A stretch of 64,000 nucleotides of DNA from Lactobacillus corticis (lineage in GTDB: Bacteria > Bacillota > Bacilli > Lactobacillales > Lactobacillaceae), in assembly GCF_018327645.1 (NCBI RefSeq), contig NZ_BMAY01000006.1, positions 1 through 64,000 of the forward strand. The letters are read 5' to 3'. Under the pieces are notes generated by a model. The model made no database searches. It worked only from the letters and a program-made list of their open reading frames with translations, and had not been told where the DNA came from. Positions within the stretch are counted from its first letter, which is position 1. The number at the start of each line of letters is the position of its first letter. Shown piece by piece: positions 27,663-42,072 of the stretch. Both the position numbers and the translations under genes were made by a program.

Positions 27663-30082
27663 TTCTGTTTCTCCTTTGGATACCATTTGGACTTTTTTAT
27701 TGCTTTTTGGTTAGCAAAATGATCTTTGATCAATCTTCCAGTACCTCGCCAGAAATGCCCATTAATGATAAAAAGAATATCATGTGCCATCTTACTGTTG
27801 ATTAGATCTCCCGTCATCTTATTCATTGCTCTGAAAGGCATATTGTAATTAAATAAAAAGTTCAAATTAGGTTTGCCGACAGCTAAACTTTGATCAATCT
27901 TCTTTTTCAACCAACCAGCTGCCATTCGCCCAATCCAACCCTTAGCATGATGCATTTCCATAAGTGGATCGTTGTAACCTATTTCTTTATTTTCCTCATT
28001 TATTGGTAAAGAGGAGCCATAAAGTTTAGCAAAATCTTGATCCGTTATATGTTTAAGATCGGCCTTTCGGTACTTTTCATACCATTCATTTTGTGGAACG
28101 CTGACCATAAGACCATCAATCGAGACTTCGCTAGTCAAAACGATATCTTCTGCATTTCTACCAATCATTATTTGATACGTTCCACTTTCAACTTTCCATA
28201 AATGTGAGTCAGGATCCCAGAATCTAAAGGTATAATTATCGAATGGAATTGTTACCAATTTGGATTCACCTGGAGCCAGACCGACTTGTTTAAAACCTTT
28301 TAATTCCCGTTTTGGGCGAATAAGCGCTGAATCCTTCTTTCCAACGTAAAGCTGTACAGTTTCAATCCCTTCCCGATTACCAGTATTTGTAACTTTAACA
28401 TTGAGACCATTTTTATTTACCTTCAAAACAGAATAATCAAAATGGGTATAGCTTAAGCCAAACCCGAATGGAAACAGCACTGGTACGTCGGAAGTTTCAT
28501 AATATCTATAACCGACAAAGATACTCTCTTTATAATTCACATTGCGTCGCTTTTCAGGGAACTCATTATCAAATGGAATGTCCGTTTCTTTCATGGGGTA
28601 AGTTTCTGCTAAACGTCCACTTGGATTATATTTTCCAGTTAATACTTCCCACATTGCACTAGCACCGGCTTCACCACCCAAATACCCATGAACCAAGGCA
28701 TTTACATCTCCAATCCAAGGCATGGTAATTACTGCACCACCTGATAATACTAAGACCAGCGGTTTTCCAATAGTAGCAAGGGCATGAATCAGTTGTTGCT
28801 GATTATTAGGAATATCTAGTTTTTTCCGATCAAGGCCTTCAGATTCAGAACTTTCAATTAATCCTGCACTCAAAACAATAACATCGCTATTTTTACCAAC
28901 ATTTACGGCATCATCAATCAATGTTTGATTCAACTTATCCGTCCGTTCATAACCTTTAGAGTAACCAGAAATTGTAACATTGTAGTCTGCCGCTGTATCT
29001 TTTAAATTTTCTAATTCATGAGCATTGATCAAACTAGAACCAGCTCCTTGATAACGTGGACTTACTGCAAAGTCCCCTATTAGTGCAACTTTTTTACCTG
29101 GCTTCAGAGGCAAGATATGATCTTCATTTTTCAACAAGACGATGCTTTTCTTTGCTGCTTCACGGGCGATTTGGTGTTGGTGTGGCCAATCTACTTTGGT
29201 ATTTTTTTTCTGTTCTTCCAGGGTCACTAATAATACATCTAAAAATTCATCTATTCTTTTATCTAGTACACTTTCCTTTAAATTCCCACTGTTAACTGCA
29301 TCTATTACTTCTTGGGCTGAGTTCATCCCTAGCCCGGGCATGGTAACATTACTTCCGGCCTTTAATCCGGCAATATGATCATTATCGCCTCCCCAGTCAG
29401 TTACCACATAACCTTTAAATCCCCATTCATTTCGTAAAATGTTAGTCAATAACTCAACATTCTCATTTGCATAAATACCATTGATTTCGTTATAAGAAGA
29501 CATGATTGACTTTGGCCGGCCTTCTTTAACAGCAATTTCAAAATTTGTCAGATACAATTCATGCAGAGCACGCTCATCTACAACAGAATTAGAAGCCATT
29601 CTTCTAGTTTCCTGGCTATTAACTGCAAAATGTTTTGGCGTAGCCACAGTCCCATTTTCTTGTATTCCCCGAATCATACCAGCGGCCATTTTTCCTGCTA
29701 AGTACGGATCCTCACTGTAATATTCAAAGCTCCTACCACCACGTGGGTTACGTTTGGTATTAAGTGCTGGTCCAAGTATCTGTTGAACTCCTAAACTACT
29801 TGCTTCAACACCTAAAGCCTTTCCTACCGACTCGGTAACATTAGGATTCCAACTGTTAGCTAATGTTGCTGATGACGGAAAGCAAGTAGATAGTTCACTG
29901 CCATTTAAGCCTAGATGGTCTCCGGCGCCTGACTGCTTACGCAAACCAAATGGACCATCAGACAAAAACATATTAGGTACTTTTCCTTCTATTTTTCTGG
30001 TTTGCCATTCTGATTCCCCTGCCGTCAGCATTGCTTTTTCTTGTAAGGTTAATTTATTTATAATATCCTGATGAGCAAGCAT
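27659..30082 (-). CDS. GH3 family beta-glucosidase
   Basis: 807 aa, no signal peptide, so probably cytoplasmic. Normal domain order: (beta/alpha)8 domain with SDGPFGLRKQ near residue 41, KHFAVNSQETRR near 150 and nucleophile Asp in YVVTDWGGDND near 229; then the alpha/beta sandwich domain (VIVLSAGLIESSESEG); then a fibronectin III-like domain after LFPFGFGLSYTHF. The last 150 residues (AKGWIGRMAAGWLKK and following) are an extra tail beyond the usual enzyme. It should hydrolyse beta-glucosides or similar. It is divergent from the LytTR two-component genes and coupled to the GtrA-like gene. Confidence 0.92.
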   Translation of the reverse strand: MLAHQDIINKLTLQEKAMLTAGESEWQTRKIEGKVPNMFLSDGPFGLRKQSGAGDHLGLNGSELSTCFPSSATLANSWNPNVTESVGKALGVEASSLGVQQILGPALNTKRNPRGGRSFEYYSEDPYLAGKMAAGMIRGIQENGTVATPKHFAVNSQETRRMASNSVVDERALHELYLTNFEIAVKEGRPKSIMSSYNEINGIYANENVELLTNILRNEWGFKGYVVTDWGGDNDHIAGLKAGSNVTMPGLGMNSAQEVIDAVNSGNLKESVLDKRIDEFLDVLLVTLEEQKKNTKVDWPHQHQIAREAAKKSIVLLKNEDHILPLKPGKKVALIGDFAVSPRYQGAGSSLINAHELENLKDTAADYNVTISGYSKGYERTDKLNQTLIDDAVNVGKNSDVIVLSAGLIESSESEGLDRKKLDIPNNQQQLIHALATIGKPLVLVLSGGAVITMPWIGDVNALVHGYLGGEAGASAMWEVLTGKYNPSGRLAETYPMKETDIPFDNEFPEKRRNVNYKESIFVGYRYYETSDVPVLFPFGFGLSYTHFDYSVLKVNKNGLNVKVTNTGNREGIETVQLYVGKKDSALIRPKRELKGFKQVGLAPGESKLVTIPFDNYTFRFWDPDSHLWKVESGTYQIMIGRNAEDIVLTSEVSIDGLMVSVPQNEWYEKYRKADLKHITDQDFAKLYGSSLPINEENKEIGYNDPLMEMHHAKGWIGRMAAGWLKKKIDQSLAVGKPNLNFLFNYNMPFRAMNKMTGDLINSKMAHDILFIINGHFWRGTGRLIKDHFANQKAIKKSKWYPKEKQK

Positions 30083-30131
30083 GTTTTACTCCTTTGTAAT
30101 AACTTTGTACAATCACATATTAGCTAAAAAG

Positions 30132-30184
30132 TGTAAGCGTTTTTACAAAAAGTGCATTTTTTGACTCAAATCTGGCATTTTTTG
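30132..30184. promoter_or_regulatory. cre-like site and LytTR-type direct repeat in the divergent GH3 / response-regulator region
   Basis: TGTAAGCGTTTTTACA (30132-30147) resembles a cre site, with one or two deviations. GCATTTTTTG occurs exactly twice, at 30154-30163 and 30175-30184, with a 21-bp period. On the minus strand it reads CAAAAAATGC-11-CAAAAAATGC, about 30 bases before a TAATAT -10 candidate for the GH3 gene. Its position suits control by the LytTR regulator encoded on the other side. Confidence 0.6.
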
Positions 30185-30261
30185 TAGTGAAGTCTTTCGA
30201 AAAAAAGCTAAAATAAAAACAAGCAATATTTTAAAACTTACCAATGTAATGGAGGAATAAA

Positions 30262-30975
30262 ATGAAAGTAGCGATTGCCGAAGATAATCAGCAAGAACTA
30301 GATCAATTAATTCATTGTTTTAAGCAATATGAATCGGATCATCAGGAGAATATTGAAATTTTTCACTTTGATACTGGTATAAAATTATTGGAACATTTTA
30401 ACCAAGGATTTGATATAGTTTACCTTGATGTACAAATGCCAGGTATATCCGGCATGGACACAGCTGAACAAATTCGCAAACAAGATTCCGAGATCTTAAT
30501 CGTTTTTGTCACTAACTATGTTCAATATGCTATAGATGGATACCGTGTCAATGCCTCAGATTTCCTATTAAAACCGGTTAGCTACTTTAGTTTCAGTGAG
30601 CATTTCAAAAAAATAGAACAACAATTAAAAAGACGTGAAGATTCCGTGATGGTTAATACTTCCGATGGAATGGTTAAAATTCAGCTTGATGATCTGTACT
30701 ATGTAGAGAGCCAAGCACATAAGATAACTTTTCACCTGGAAAATCCTAACCATTCCACTATTGAAATTACAGACTCGATGAAAAATATGGAGGAACTCCT
30801 TTTACCATATGATTTTTATCGCTGTAACAACTCTTTTATAGTTAACTTGAAATACGTAATGGGGGTTTCCGGTAACACTGTGAAAGTAGGTAATTATAAA
30901 CTTCCTATCTCGCGACCAAGAAAAAAAGGTTTTATGAGTGCTTTAACTGATTATTTAGGAATGGGGCTTATTTAA
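30262..30975 (+). CDS. LytTR-family response regulator
   Basis: 237 aa. The receiver domain (1-120) has the acidic pair in IAEDNQQE, the phosphorylated Asp in VYLDVQMPG near residue 57, and Lys in LLKPVSY near 108. The C-terminal half is a LytTR DNA-binding domain (DDLYYVESQAHKITFH, YRCNNSFIVNLKYV, PISRPRKK). AgrA and ComE are relatives. The gene overlaps the sensor kinase start by one base (TAATG). It is divergent from the GH3-gtrA unit, and direct repeats between them are likely targets. Confidence 0.93.
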   Translation: MKVAIAEDNQQELDQLIHCFKQYESDHQENIEIFHFDTGIKLLEHFNQGFDIVYLDVQMPGISGMDTAEQIRKQDSEILIVFVTNYVQYAIDGYRVNASDFLLKPVSYFSFSEHFKKIEQQLKRREDSVMVNTSDGMVKIQLDDLYYVESQAHKITFHLENPNHSTIEITDSMKNMEELLLPYDFYRCNNSFIVNLKYVMGVSGNTVKVGNYKLPISRPRKKGFMSALTDYLGMGLI

Positions 30976-32297
30976 TGAAGTTCGTCACTTTGCCTGACAT
31001 TCCAAGAATATACACTGCATTAGCAGAATGGCTTGCATGTATGCTAATGATTTCGCAAGTTCCCTCCAGCCAGAGAAGACGAAATGTATTTTTCTATGCT
31101 TTTGGTGCAGGTATAATTCAAATTTTACTCCAATTTTGGGCAGGATCATTCTCTCTCAGTTTTTGGTTAGTAGGAATGGCTTTAAACGTACTTTGGATGT
31201 ATTTAACGATTTGCCTTGAAACAACTCCAATTACTACTAGGATTTATCACACATGTAAAGCCTTTATATTTGCAGAATTTATTGCTGCCCTTTCTTGGGA
31301 AGCATTTTCTTTGTTAGCTGTAATCGGGAAATTTACTACACACACTTTAATTCCACAATTTTTTATGGCAATTTGTTATGCCTTATTGATTTTTGGAATG
31401 TATAAACTACAACAAATCGAAAGAATTCACTACGGACTTCTCAATATTGAGAAAAAATCTGCTTTAATTAGTCTACTCTTAATGATAATTTTATTCCTAA
31501 TGAGTAATGTCAGTTTTCTATGGACTACTAAAAATCCACTGATTGGCAATTCTACCACTGTTTTTACTATTCGAACTTTTGTTGATCTATGTGGATTATT
31601 AATATTTACTTTATTAGAGAACCAACGGTTTGAACAGTATCTGGCTAAAGATTTAGACAATATGAACAACATGTTCAAACTTCAGTATGAAGAATATCAA
31701 GCATATCGCGAAAGCAGTGATATGGTGAATCGAAGATTTCATGATTTAAAACAGCAACTTGATGTAATCGCCCTAGAATCTGATGAAAAGAAAAGACTTT
31801 CCTACATTAACAGTTTAAGAGATGATATTAAGCAGTATAAAGCGGATGTAAAGACTGGTAATCCAATTGCTGATGTAGTTTTAACCAGAAAAAATGCATA
31901 TTGCATAGATAATGACATCCAATTGACATGTATTGCAAATGGTAATCTGCTAAAAGGTATTGAAACTATGGACTTATGCAGTCTACTTGGAAATAGTCTT
32001 GACAATGCGATTGAAGCAGTTTTAAAGATCCCTGATAAACATAAACGTTTAATTGATATAAGGATTACTCAACGTGGAGACATGGTGATTTTTCGAATCA
32101 AGAACTACACCAGAAATAATTCTCCAATTTCAAAACATGAACTTCCCAAAACAACTAAAAAAGACAAGTCTGCTCATGGATATGGTCTCAGAAGTATCGC
32201 AATTATCAGTCAAAAGTATAATGGAACTATGACTATAAAAAAACAGGATCATTGGTTTGCTCTACAAGTACTATTTCCAGCAAATATCGCTAAATAA
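30975..32297 (+). CDS. AgrC-like (HPK10) sensor histidine kinase
   Basis: 440 aa. Six or seven membrane segments span about residues 10-205, with almost no extracellular loops, as in peptide-sensing AgrC/ComD-type kinases. The H-box is RRFHDLKQQLDV near 250, the N-box LLGNSLDNAIEAV near 340, and the G-box AHGYGLRSIA near 400. It should phosphorylate the LytTR regulator. No peptide precursor gene or AgrB-type processor is visible nearby, so the signal is unknown and may not be a peptide. Confidence 0.9.
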   Translation: MKFVTLPDIPRIYTALAEWLACMLMISQVPSSQRRRNVFFYAFGAGIIQILLQFWAGSFSLSFWLVGMALNVLWMYLTICLETTPITTRIYHTCKAFIFAEFIAALSWEAFSLLAVIGKFTTHTLIPQFFMAICYALLIFGMYKLQQIERIHYGLLNIEKKSALISLLLMIILFLMSNVSFLWTTKNPLIGNSTTVFTIRTFVDLCGLLIFTLLENQRFEQYLAKDLDNMNNMFKLQYEEYQAYRESSDMVNRRFHDLKQQLDVIALESDEKKRLSYINSLRDDIKQYKADVKTGNPIADVVLTRKNAYCIDNDIQLTCIANGNLLKGIETMDLCSLLGNSLDNAIEAVLKIPDKHKRLIDIRITQRGDMVIFRIKNYTRNNSPISKHELPKTTKKDKSAHGYGLRSIAIISQKYNGTMTIKKQDHWFALQVLFPANIAK

Positions 32298-32328
32298 AAA
32301 AACTCTTGCAAACTTGCAAGAGTTTTTG
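32298..32328. terminator. Bidirectional terminator between kinase and rodA
   Basis: AAACTCTTGCAA/TTGCAAGAGTTT stem flanked by A and T runs, between two convergent genes. Confidence 0.88.
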
Positions 32329-32333
32329 TGTAA

Positions 32334-33527
32334 TTAAAAGTCACCGGCAGTACTAAACATGTAGTCCTTATTATGGAACTTCATTGATAGAATTAATCCA
32401 ATTCCGATCATATTTCCTAAAAGGGCTGACCCACCTTGTGAGATAAATGGCAGTGGAATACCAGTAAGCGGCAACAGGTCGATGCTCATCCCAATATTTT
32501 CAAATACGTGGAACAGAATCATCATAATAATCCCGGTTGCAATATAAGAATAGAAAGCATTTTTGGTTTCAAACGCGGTTCTAACCATTTGCGTAATTAG
32601 GTACAAATATACCAAAATAACGCTAACGCAGCCTACAAAACCAAAGGTTTCACCGATTACTGAGAAAATCATATCAGACCCACGGACTGGAACATAAACA
32701 ATAATTTTAGCAAATCCATTGCCCCATATTTGACCAGATCCGATCGCCTTCATACTTTGCCATAATTGATAGGCATTTGATGAAGTATCGCTTGAAGGGT
32801 CTAACCAGGAATTGATTCGGTTAAACTGATAAGTACTGAACCAATGGCTTAAGAACTTCTGACCCCAACTGGTAGTGACCAGTAAAATCAAAGTTACCCC
32901 GACCGCGGCTCCAAAAATTCCAAAAGGAATAATAATTTTCCAGGTAATCCCTGAAACTAAAATCACCCCGATAACAATCGCAATAAAGACCAACATCGTC
33001 CCGAAGTCATTTTGCAATTTCAAAAGCACGGCAACTGGCAGGGTCCAGCCAATAATTTTGCCCAACAAAATCCAATCATTGCGCAGATTGTGGGCATACT
33101 TTTGATTATGGTCACTTACAACATGTGCCTGCATCAAGATGAAGGCTGGCTTCATCAGCTCCGAAGGTTGAAAACTTAAGGAACCGAGTTTAAACCAACT
33201 TTTTGCACCGTTATTGGCTGCGGCTGTTCGGTCATAAAAGAACAGAACCAAGATCAGTAATAGGATACCGACGCCATAAGCAATCGGTGCAATTTTATAT
33301 AATTGTTCAGAATCGAATTGCATGATGAAGACAATGATGACAATTGAGATCAGATACCATACGGCCTGCATAATCATTGCCCGATTAGGTGAACCCAAAT
33401 TGCTTTCATCGTTTGAATAAGCCACATAAATAGCATAGACGCCAATTGCGGCTAGGATAATTACTGGAAAAATAATATTCCAGGCAATTCGATCAATAAC
33501 GCTTCTTTTATTCTCTACTTTTGCCAT
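32334..33527 (-). CDS. rodA: Rod shape SEDS peptidoglycan glycosyltransferase RodA
   Basis: 397 aa polytopic protein with about ten membrane segments and the SEDS family signatures, including KSWFKLGSLSFQPSELMKPAFI near residue 110 and the C-terminal GIPLPFISQGGSALLGNMIGIG. RodA and FtsW are close, but the linkage to yidD and an mreB paralogue and the lack of division genes nearby favour RodA, which polymerises lipid II for side-wall growth with a class B PBP. Confidence 0.9.
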   Translation of the reverse strand: MAKVENKRSVIDRIAWNIIFPVIILAAIGVYAIYVAYSNDESNLGSPNRAMIMQAVWYLISIVIIVFIMQFDSEQLYKIAPIAYGVGILLLILVLFFYDRTAAANNGAKSWFKLGSLSFQPSELMKPAFILMQAHVVSDHNQKYAHNLRNDWILLGKIIGWTLPVAVLLKLQNDFGTMLVFIAIVIGVILVSGITWKIIIPFGIFGAAVGVTLILLVTTSWGQKFLSHWFSTYQFNRINSWLDPSSDTSSNAYQLWQSMKAIGSGQIWGNGFAKIIVYVPVRGSDMIFSVIGETFGFVGCVSVILVYLYLITQMVRTAFETKNAFYSYIATGIIMMILFHVFENIGMSIDLLPLTGIPLPFISQGGSALLGNMIGIGLILSMKFHNKDYMFSTAGDF

Positions 33528-33544
33528 TCAACATCACTCAATTA

Positions 33545-33772
33545 TTATTTTTCGTGCAGGGCGAAGTAAGCTAATAGCGTATTAATACTGCTTTCTAAAC
33601 TCTTATCAAACAGTTCCTCGCCTGTTTTATTGGTAGTAGCACGATAACGACCATTTATTTCTTCAATCAGACCAATGGTCTTCCGGTTCGGAATGACAAC
33701 TTCCCAAGTAGGAACGTTTCTCCCCTTTAGTTCATTGATTTCAACCGGGATATTCTCAGTTTTTTTACTCAT
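33545..33772 (-). CDS. DUF2969 family protein
   Basis: 75 aa small soluble protein (MSKKTENIPVEINELKGRN, WEVVIPNRKTIGLIEEING), which fits the DUF2969 family found in lactobacilli beside rodA. Function unknown. The start is uncertain: an ATG at 33772 and a TTG at 33787 are both possible, and a 16-bp palindrome lies around the TTG. It is between yidD and rodA in one operon. Confidence 0.75.
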   Translation of the reverse strand: MSKKTENIPVEINELKGRNVPTWEVVIPNRKTIGLIEEINGRYRATTNKTGEELFDKSLESSINTLLAYFALHEK

Positions 33773-33798
33773 ATCATTTGTCAGCAATTGCTGACTTC

Positions 33799-34104
33799 TT
33801 ATCCTTTCTTAGCTTTTTGCTCAGTATGAAAAGCTTGGGCAATTACTTCATCTTCGTAACGTTCCGGATGCGGATTGCGAAAGATGGTAAATTTATCCGG
33901 TACTGGATCTACGCCGCCACGTACAAAGGGATTACACCTTAAAATTCGCGCAATTCCCATTATTAAGCCCAATAATAGACCATGCTTCTTTAATGCATCA
34001 ATCATGTAGGTTGAACATGTAGGCCAATACCGACAAGAATCGGGCAAAATTGGCGATAGATATCTCTGATATAAACGCACAAGTCCAATTAAAATACGTG
34101 ACAA
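33799..34104 (-). CDS. yidD: Membrane protein insertion efficiency factor YidD
   Basis: About 101 aa. The YidD core is plain: [20 protein letters not shown], CxxxPTCS ([14 protein letters not shown]) and [13 protein letters not shown], with the conserved cysteines. It is thought to help YidC insert membrane proteins. I prefer TTG at 34104, 6-7 bases after AAAGGGTG, because it gives the usual family N-terminus; a GTG at 34113 overlaps that ribosome binding site. Confidence 0.93.
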   Translation of the reverse strand: MSRILIGLVRLYQRYLSPILPDSCRYWPTCSTYMIDALKKHGLLLGLIMGIARILRCNPFVRGGVDPVPDKFTIFRNPHPERYEDEVIAQAFHTEQKAKKG

Positions 34105-34116
34105 GTAACTCACCCT

Positions 34117-35106
34117 TTAATGACGCTGATGCTTTTGAATATTCTTCAACAAAGTCCCTGTTCCGAGGGCTACCGCTTCCAGTGGATGATCGGCAGTTAA
34201 GACGGGAACTTGTAATTCAGCCGCAATCAACTGATCAATTCCATGCAATAAGGCGCCGCCACCAGTCAGCATAATGCCGCGGTCAATAATATCGGCAGAA
34301 AGTTCTGGCGGAGTACTTTCCAGCACGCTCTTGGTCGTCCGGACAATACTCATTAGGCCGTCATGCATAGCTTCTTGAACTTCAACTGCTGAAACCGTAG
34401 TTTGTTTTGGCAATCCTTCAACCATATCGCGTCCACGAACAGTAATTGTTTCATTAGGATCTGGCTCATAAGCCGAGCCAATCTCAATTTTAATTTGTTC
34501 CGCAGTCCGTGACCCAATAAGCAAGTTATGCTTATTTTTGATGTAGTTCATGATATCTTGGTTCATCCTGTCACCGGCATAGCGCAAAGATTGCGAGGTA
34601 ACAATTTCACCCATTGATAAAACTGCAATATCGGTAGTTCCCCCACCAATATCAATAACTAAATTACCTTGCGGTTTGAAGATATCAAGTCCGGCACCAA
34701 CAGCAGCGACTTTCGGTTCAAAGTCTAAGTAAACATTGCCACCACCGGATTTTTCGGCAGCCTGAATAATTGCCTTTTGTTCGATGGAAGTCACGCCTGT
34801 TGGCGCACAAATCAAGATATTAGGCTTAGCCATAAAGCCTTTAACATTTAACTTTTCAATAAAATAGGACAACATTGCTTCGGTAATGTCAAAATCGGCA
34901 ATAACCCCATTTTTTAAGGGGCGAATGACGCGAATATTACCAGGAGTTCTACCCACCATTTCATAGGCGTCAGAACCTACAGCTACTACTTTATTACTTT
35001 CGGTATTGACCGCCACAACTGATGGTTCGTTTAAAACGATTCCCTTGCCTGATACGTTAATCAGGACATTCGCGGTCCCTAAATCGATTCCTATATCTCG
35101 TGCCAC
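34117..35106 (-). CDS. MreB/Mbl-type actin-like protein (second paralogue)
   Basis: 329 aa MreB homologue with [26 protein letters not shown] near residue 155 and [10 protein letters not shown] near 285. It lies with yidD and rodA, separate from mreBCD. Mbl or MreBH are the equivalents in Bacillus, and which one this is cannot be told. GTG start with a good GGAGG site. Two MreB-type proteins would let the cell build mixed or specialised filaments with RodA. Confidence 0.93.
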   Translation of the reverse strand: MARDIGIDLGTANVLINVSGKGIVLNEPSVVAVNTESNKVVAVGSDAYEMVGRTPGNIRVIRPLKNGVIADFDITEAMLSYFIEKLNVKGFMAKPNILICAPTGVTSIEQKAIIQAAEKSGGGNVYLDFEPKVAAVGAGLDIFKPQGNLVIDIGGGTTDIAVLSMGEIVTSQSLRYAGDRMNQDIMNYIKNKHNLLIGSRTAEQIKIEIGSAYEPDPNETITVRGRDMVEGLPKQTTVSAVEVQEAMHDGLMSIVRTTKSVLESTPPELSADIIDRGIMLTGGGALLHGIDQLIAAELQVPVLTADHPLEAVALGTGTLLKNIQKHQRH

Positions 35107-35187
35107 GTTAATCCTCCTAAATATACATGCTACATTTTACCATAAATGCCTTTATTTAGACGGTTGCAGCGTGTGCTTTAAAGAAGT

Positions 35188-35418
35188 TTAAAACAAATTG
35201 CTTAATTGCATGGATGTATCAATAAAGGCAATGAAGAAGCTGCCTACAATATAGCCTAAACCAATGGCGAAAAGCAACAATAAAACTTGGCTTTCAAAGA
35301 TGTGTCCAGGTTTCATAAATTTTGAAACATCGACATTTTTCACTACTTGAAAACTAATGCCCACAAAAACAATGTAAATAATGATATTAACGACTGCATG
35401 AATACCCAATGCTTGCAT
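35188..35418 (-). CDS. DUF1146 (YwzB) family membrane protein
   Basis: 76 aa with two hydrophobic segments (about residues 8-25 and 45-65). Sequence (VNIIIYIVFVGISFQVV, ESQVLLLLFAIGLGYIVGSF) and the position immediately after atpC and before the mreB paralogue match the YwzB family. Function unknown. It is downstream of the ATP synthase terminator, so it probably belongs with the mreB paralogue unit. Confidence 0.82.
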   Translation of the reverse strand: MQALGIHAVVNIIIYIVFVGISFQVVKNVDVSKFMKPGHIFESQVLLLLFAIGLGYIVGSFFIAFIDTSMQLSNLF

Positions 35419-35440
35419 AAAATTCCTCCTTCTGATAGCG

Positions 35441-35477
35441 AAAAAAACGAATGCACCTAAAGTGCATTCGTTCTTTT
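35441..35477. terminator. Terminator of the ATP synthase operon
   Basis: AACGAATGCAC/GTGCATTCGTT stem with a long T run on the minus strand, right after atpC. Confidence 0.9.
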
Positions 35478-35481
35478 TTAA

Positions 35482-35922
35482 TTAATGCTTATAGCGATTA
35501 TAAACACTAATCCGGTTAACAGCACGCCGCAGGGCCACTTGAGCTCTTGCAATTGATTGTTCATCATGCTTGGCTTCAGCTTCCTTGATCCGCTTTTCAG
35601 CGCGTTCTTTGGCAGCTTCTGCTCGGCTAAGGTCAATATTGCGGGCACGTTCAGCACTATCGGCAATAATTGTTGCGACATTATTTGAGAATTCCAAATA
35701 TCCGCCGTTTACTGCGATATGATCAACACGCTGGCTCATTTCCCGGCTGCGCTTAACTGTAACTTCACCAATTGCTAACGGCGTCAAAAGCGGAGTGTGA
35801 TTAAATTGAATCGATCTTTGACCATCGACAGCGCGAAAGTCAATGATAGATGTCAAGTGATCATAGATCACACCACTATTAGTTACCACTTTGACGGTGA
35901 ACAGGTGCTCTGGATTTGCCAT
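35482..35922 (-). CDS. atpC: ATP synthase F1 epsilon subunit
   Basis: 146 aa. N-terminal beta-sandwich ([33 protein letters not shown]) and a C-terminal helical pair rich in A, E and R. It joins the rotor stalk and can inhibit ATP hydrolysis. Last gene of atpBEFHAGDC. Confidence 0.95.
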   Translation of the reverse strand: MANPEHLFTVKVVTNSGVIYDHLTSIIDFRAVDGQRSIQFNHTPLLTPLAIGEVTVKRSREMSQRVDHIAVNGGYLEFSNNVATIIADSAERARNIDLSRAEAAKERAEKRIKEAEAKHDEQSIARAQVALRRAVNRISVYNRYKH

Positions 35923-35933
35923 TGCACATCACC

Positions 35934-38358
<2,425 letters not shown>

Positions 38359-38368
38359 AATCTACCTC

Positions 38369-40441
<2,073 letters not shown>

Positions 40442-40442
<1 letters not shown>

Positions 40443-40954
40443 TAGTCATCCAGCCCCTTAATAAACTGATCAACTAAGTCTTTTTGATCATCAGCAGAAA
40501 GATTCTTAGCAATTACTTTTTCAGCGATTGCAACTGAAATGTCAGCCACTTGGTCGCGCGCATCATTAATTGCGTCAGCCTTTGCTTGTGCAGCATCAGA
40601 CTTAGCTTGCTTGCGGATTTGGGCAGCTTGATCGTTAGCATCTGCTACAATCTTCTCGCCTTGCTTTTGCGCGTTCGTCTTAGCGTCAGAGAGAATTTGC
40701 GTTGCTTCTTGTCTTGAATTCTTCAAGGCAGCTTCGCGTTCATTGGCCAGTGTTTCGGCCTTTTTTCTGTTAGCTGCAGCTGAATCCAAGTCGTCAATAA
40801 CCTGTTGCCGACGCTTTTCCAGCATATCTTTTACTGGGCCCCAAGCATAATGCTTAACGGCAACCAATAAAATGGCAAAGCAGATTAAATACCAGATCAT
40901 ATCTCCGAAATATAACTTCCCGGATTCTGCAGCAAACAATGTTTGAAATGTCAT
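40442..40954 (-). CDS. atpF: ATP synthase Fo b subunit
   Basis: 170 aa. One N-terminal membrane helix (about residues 17-36, FGDMIWYLICFAILLVAV) then a long charged helix rich in A, K, Q and D that forms the peripheral stalk dimer. Confidence 0.95.
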
Positions 40955-40999
40955 TTACTGCCCCTTCTCTCATTCAGATAAATCGTTGGTTCCGACAAA

Positions 41000-41957
<958 letters not shown>

Positions 41958-42072
41958 TGCTTCGTACCCTCCCTTCTCGTGCTGATTAACTCGAACACGT
42001 TTTAATTCTAACACTAAAATTTAAAGATTAACGAATGTAACCGTGTTCAAGTAACAAATTTGTAAAATATTT

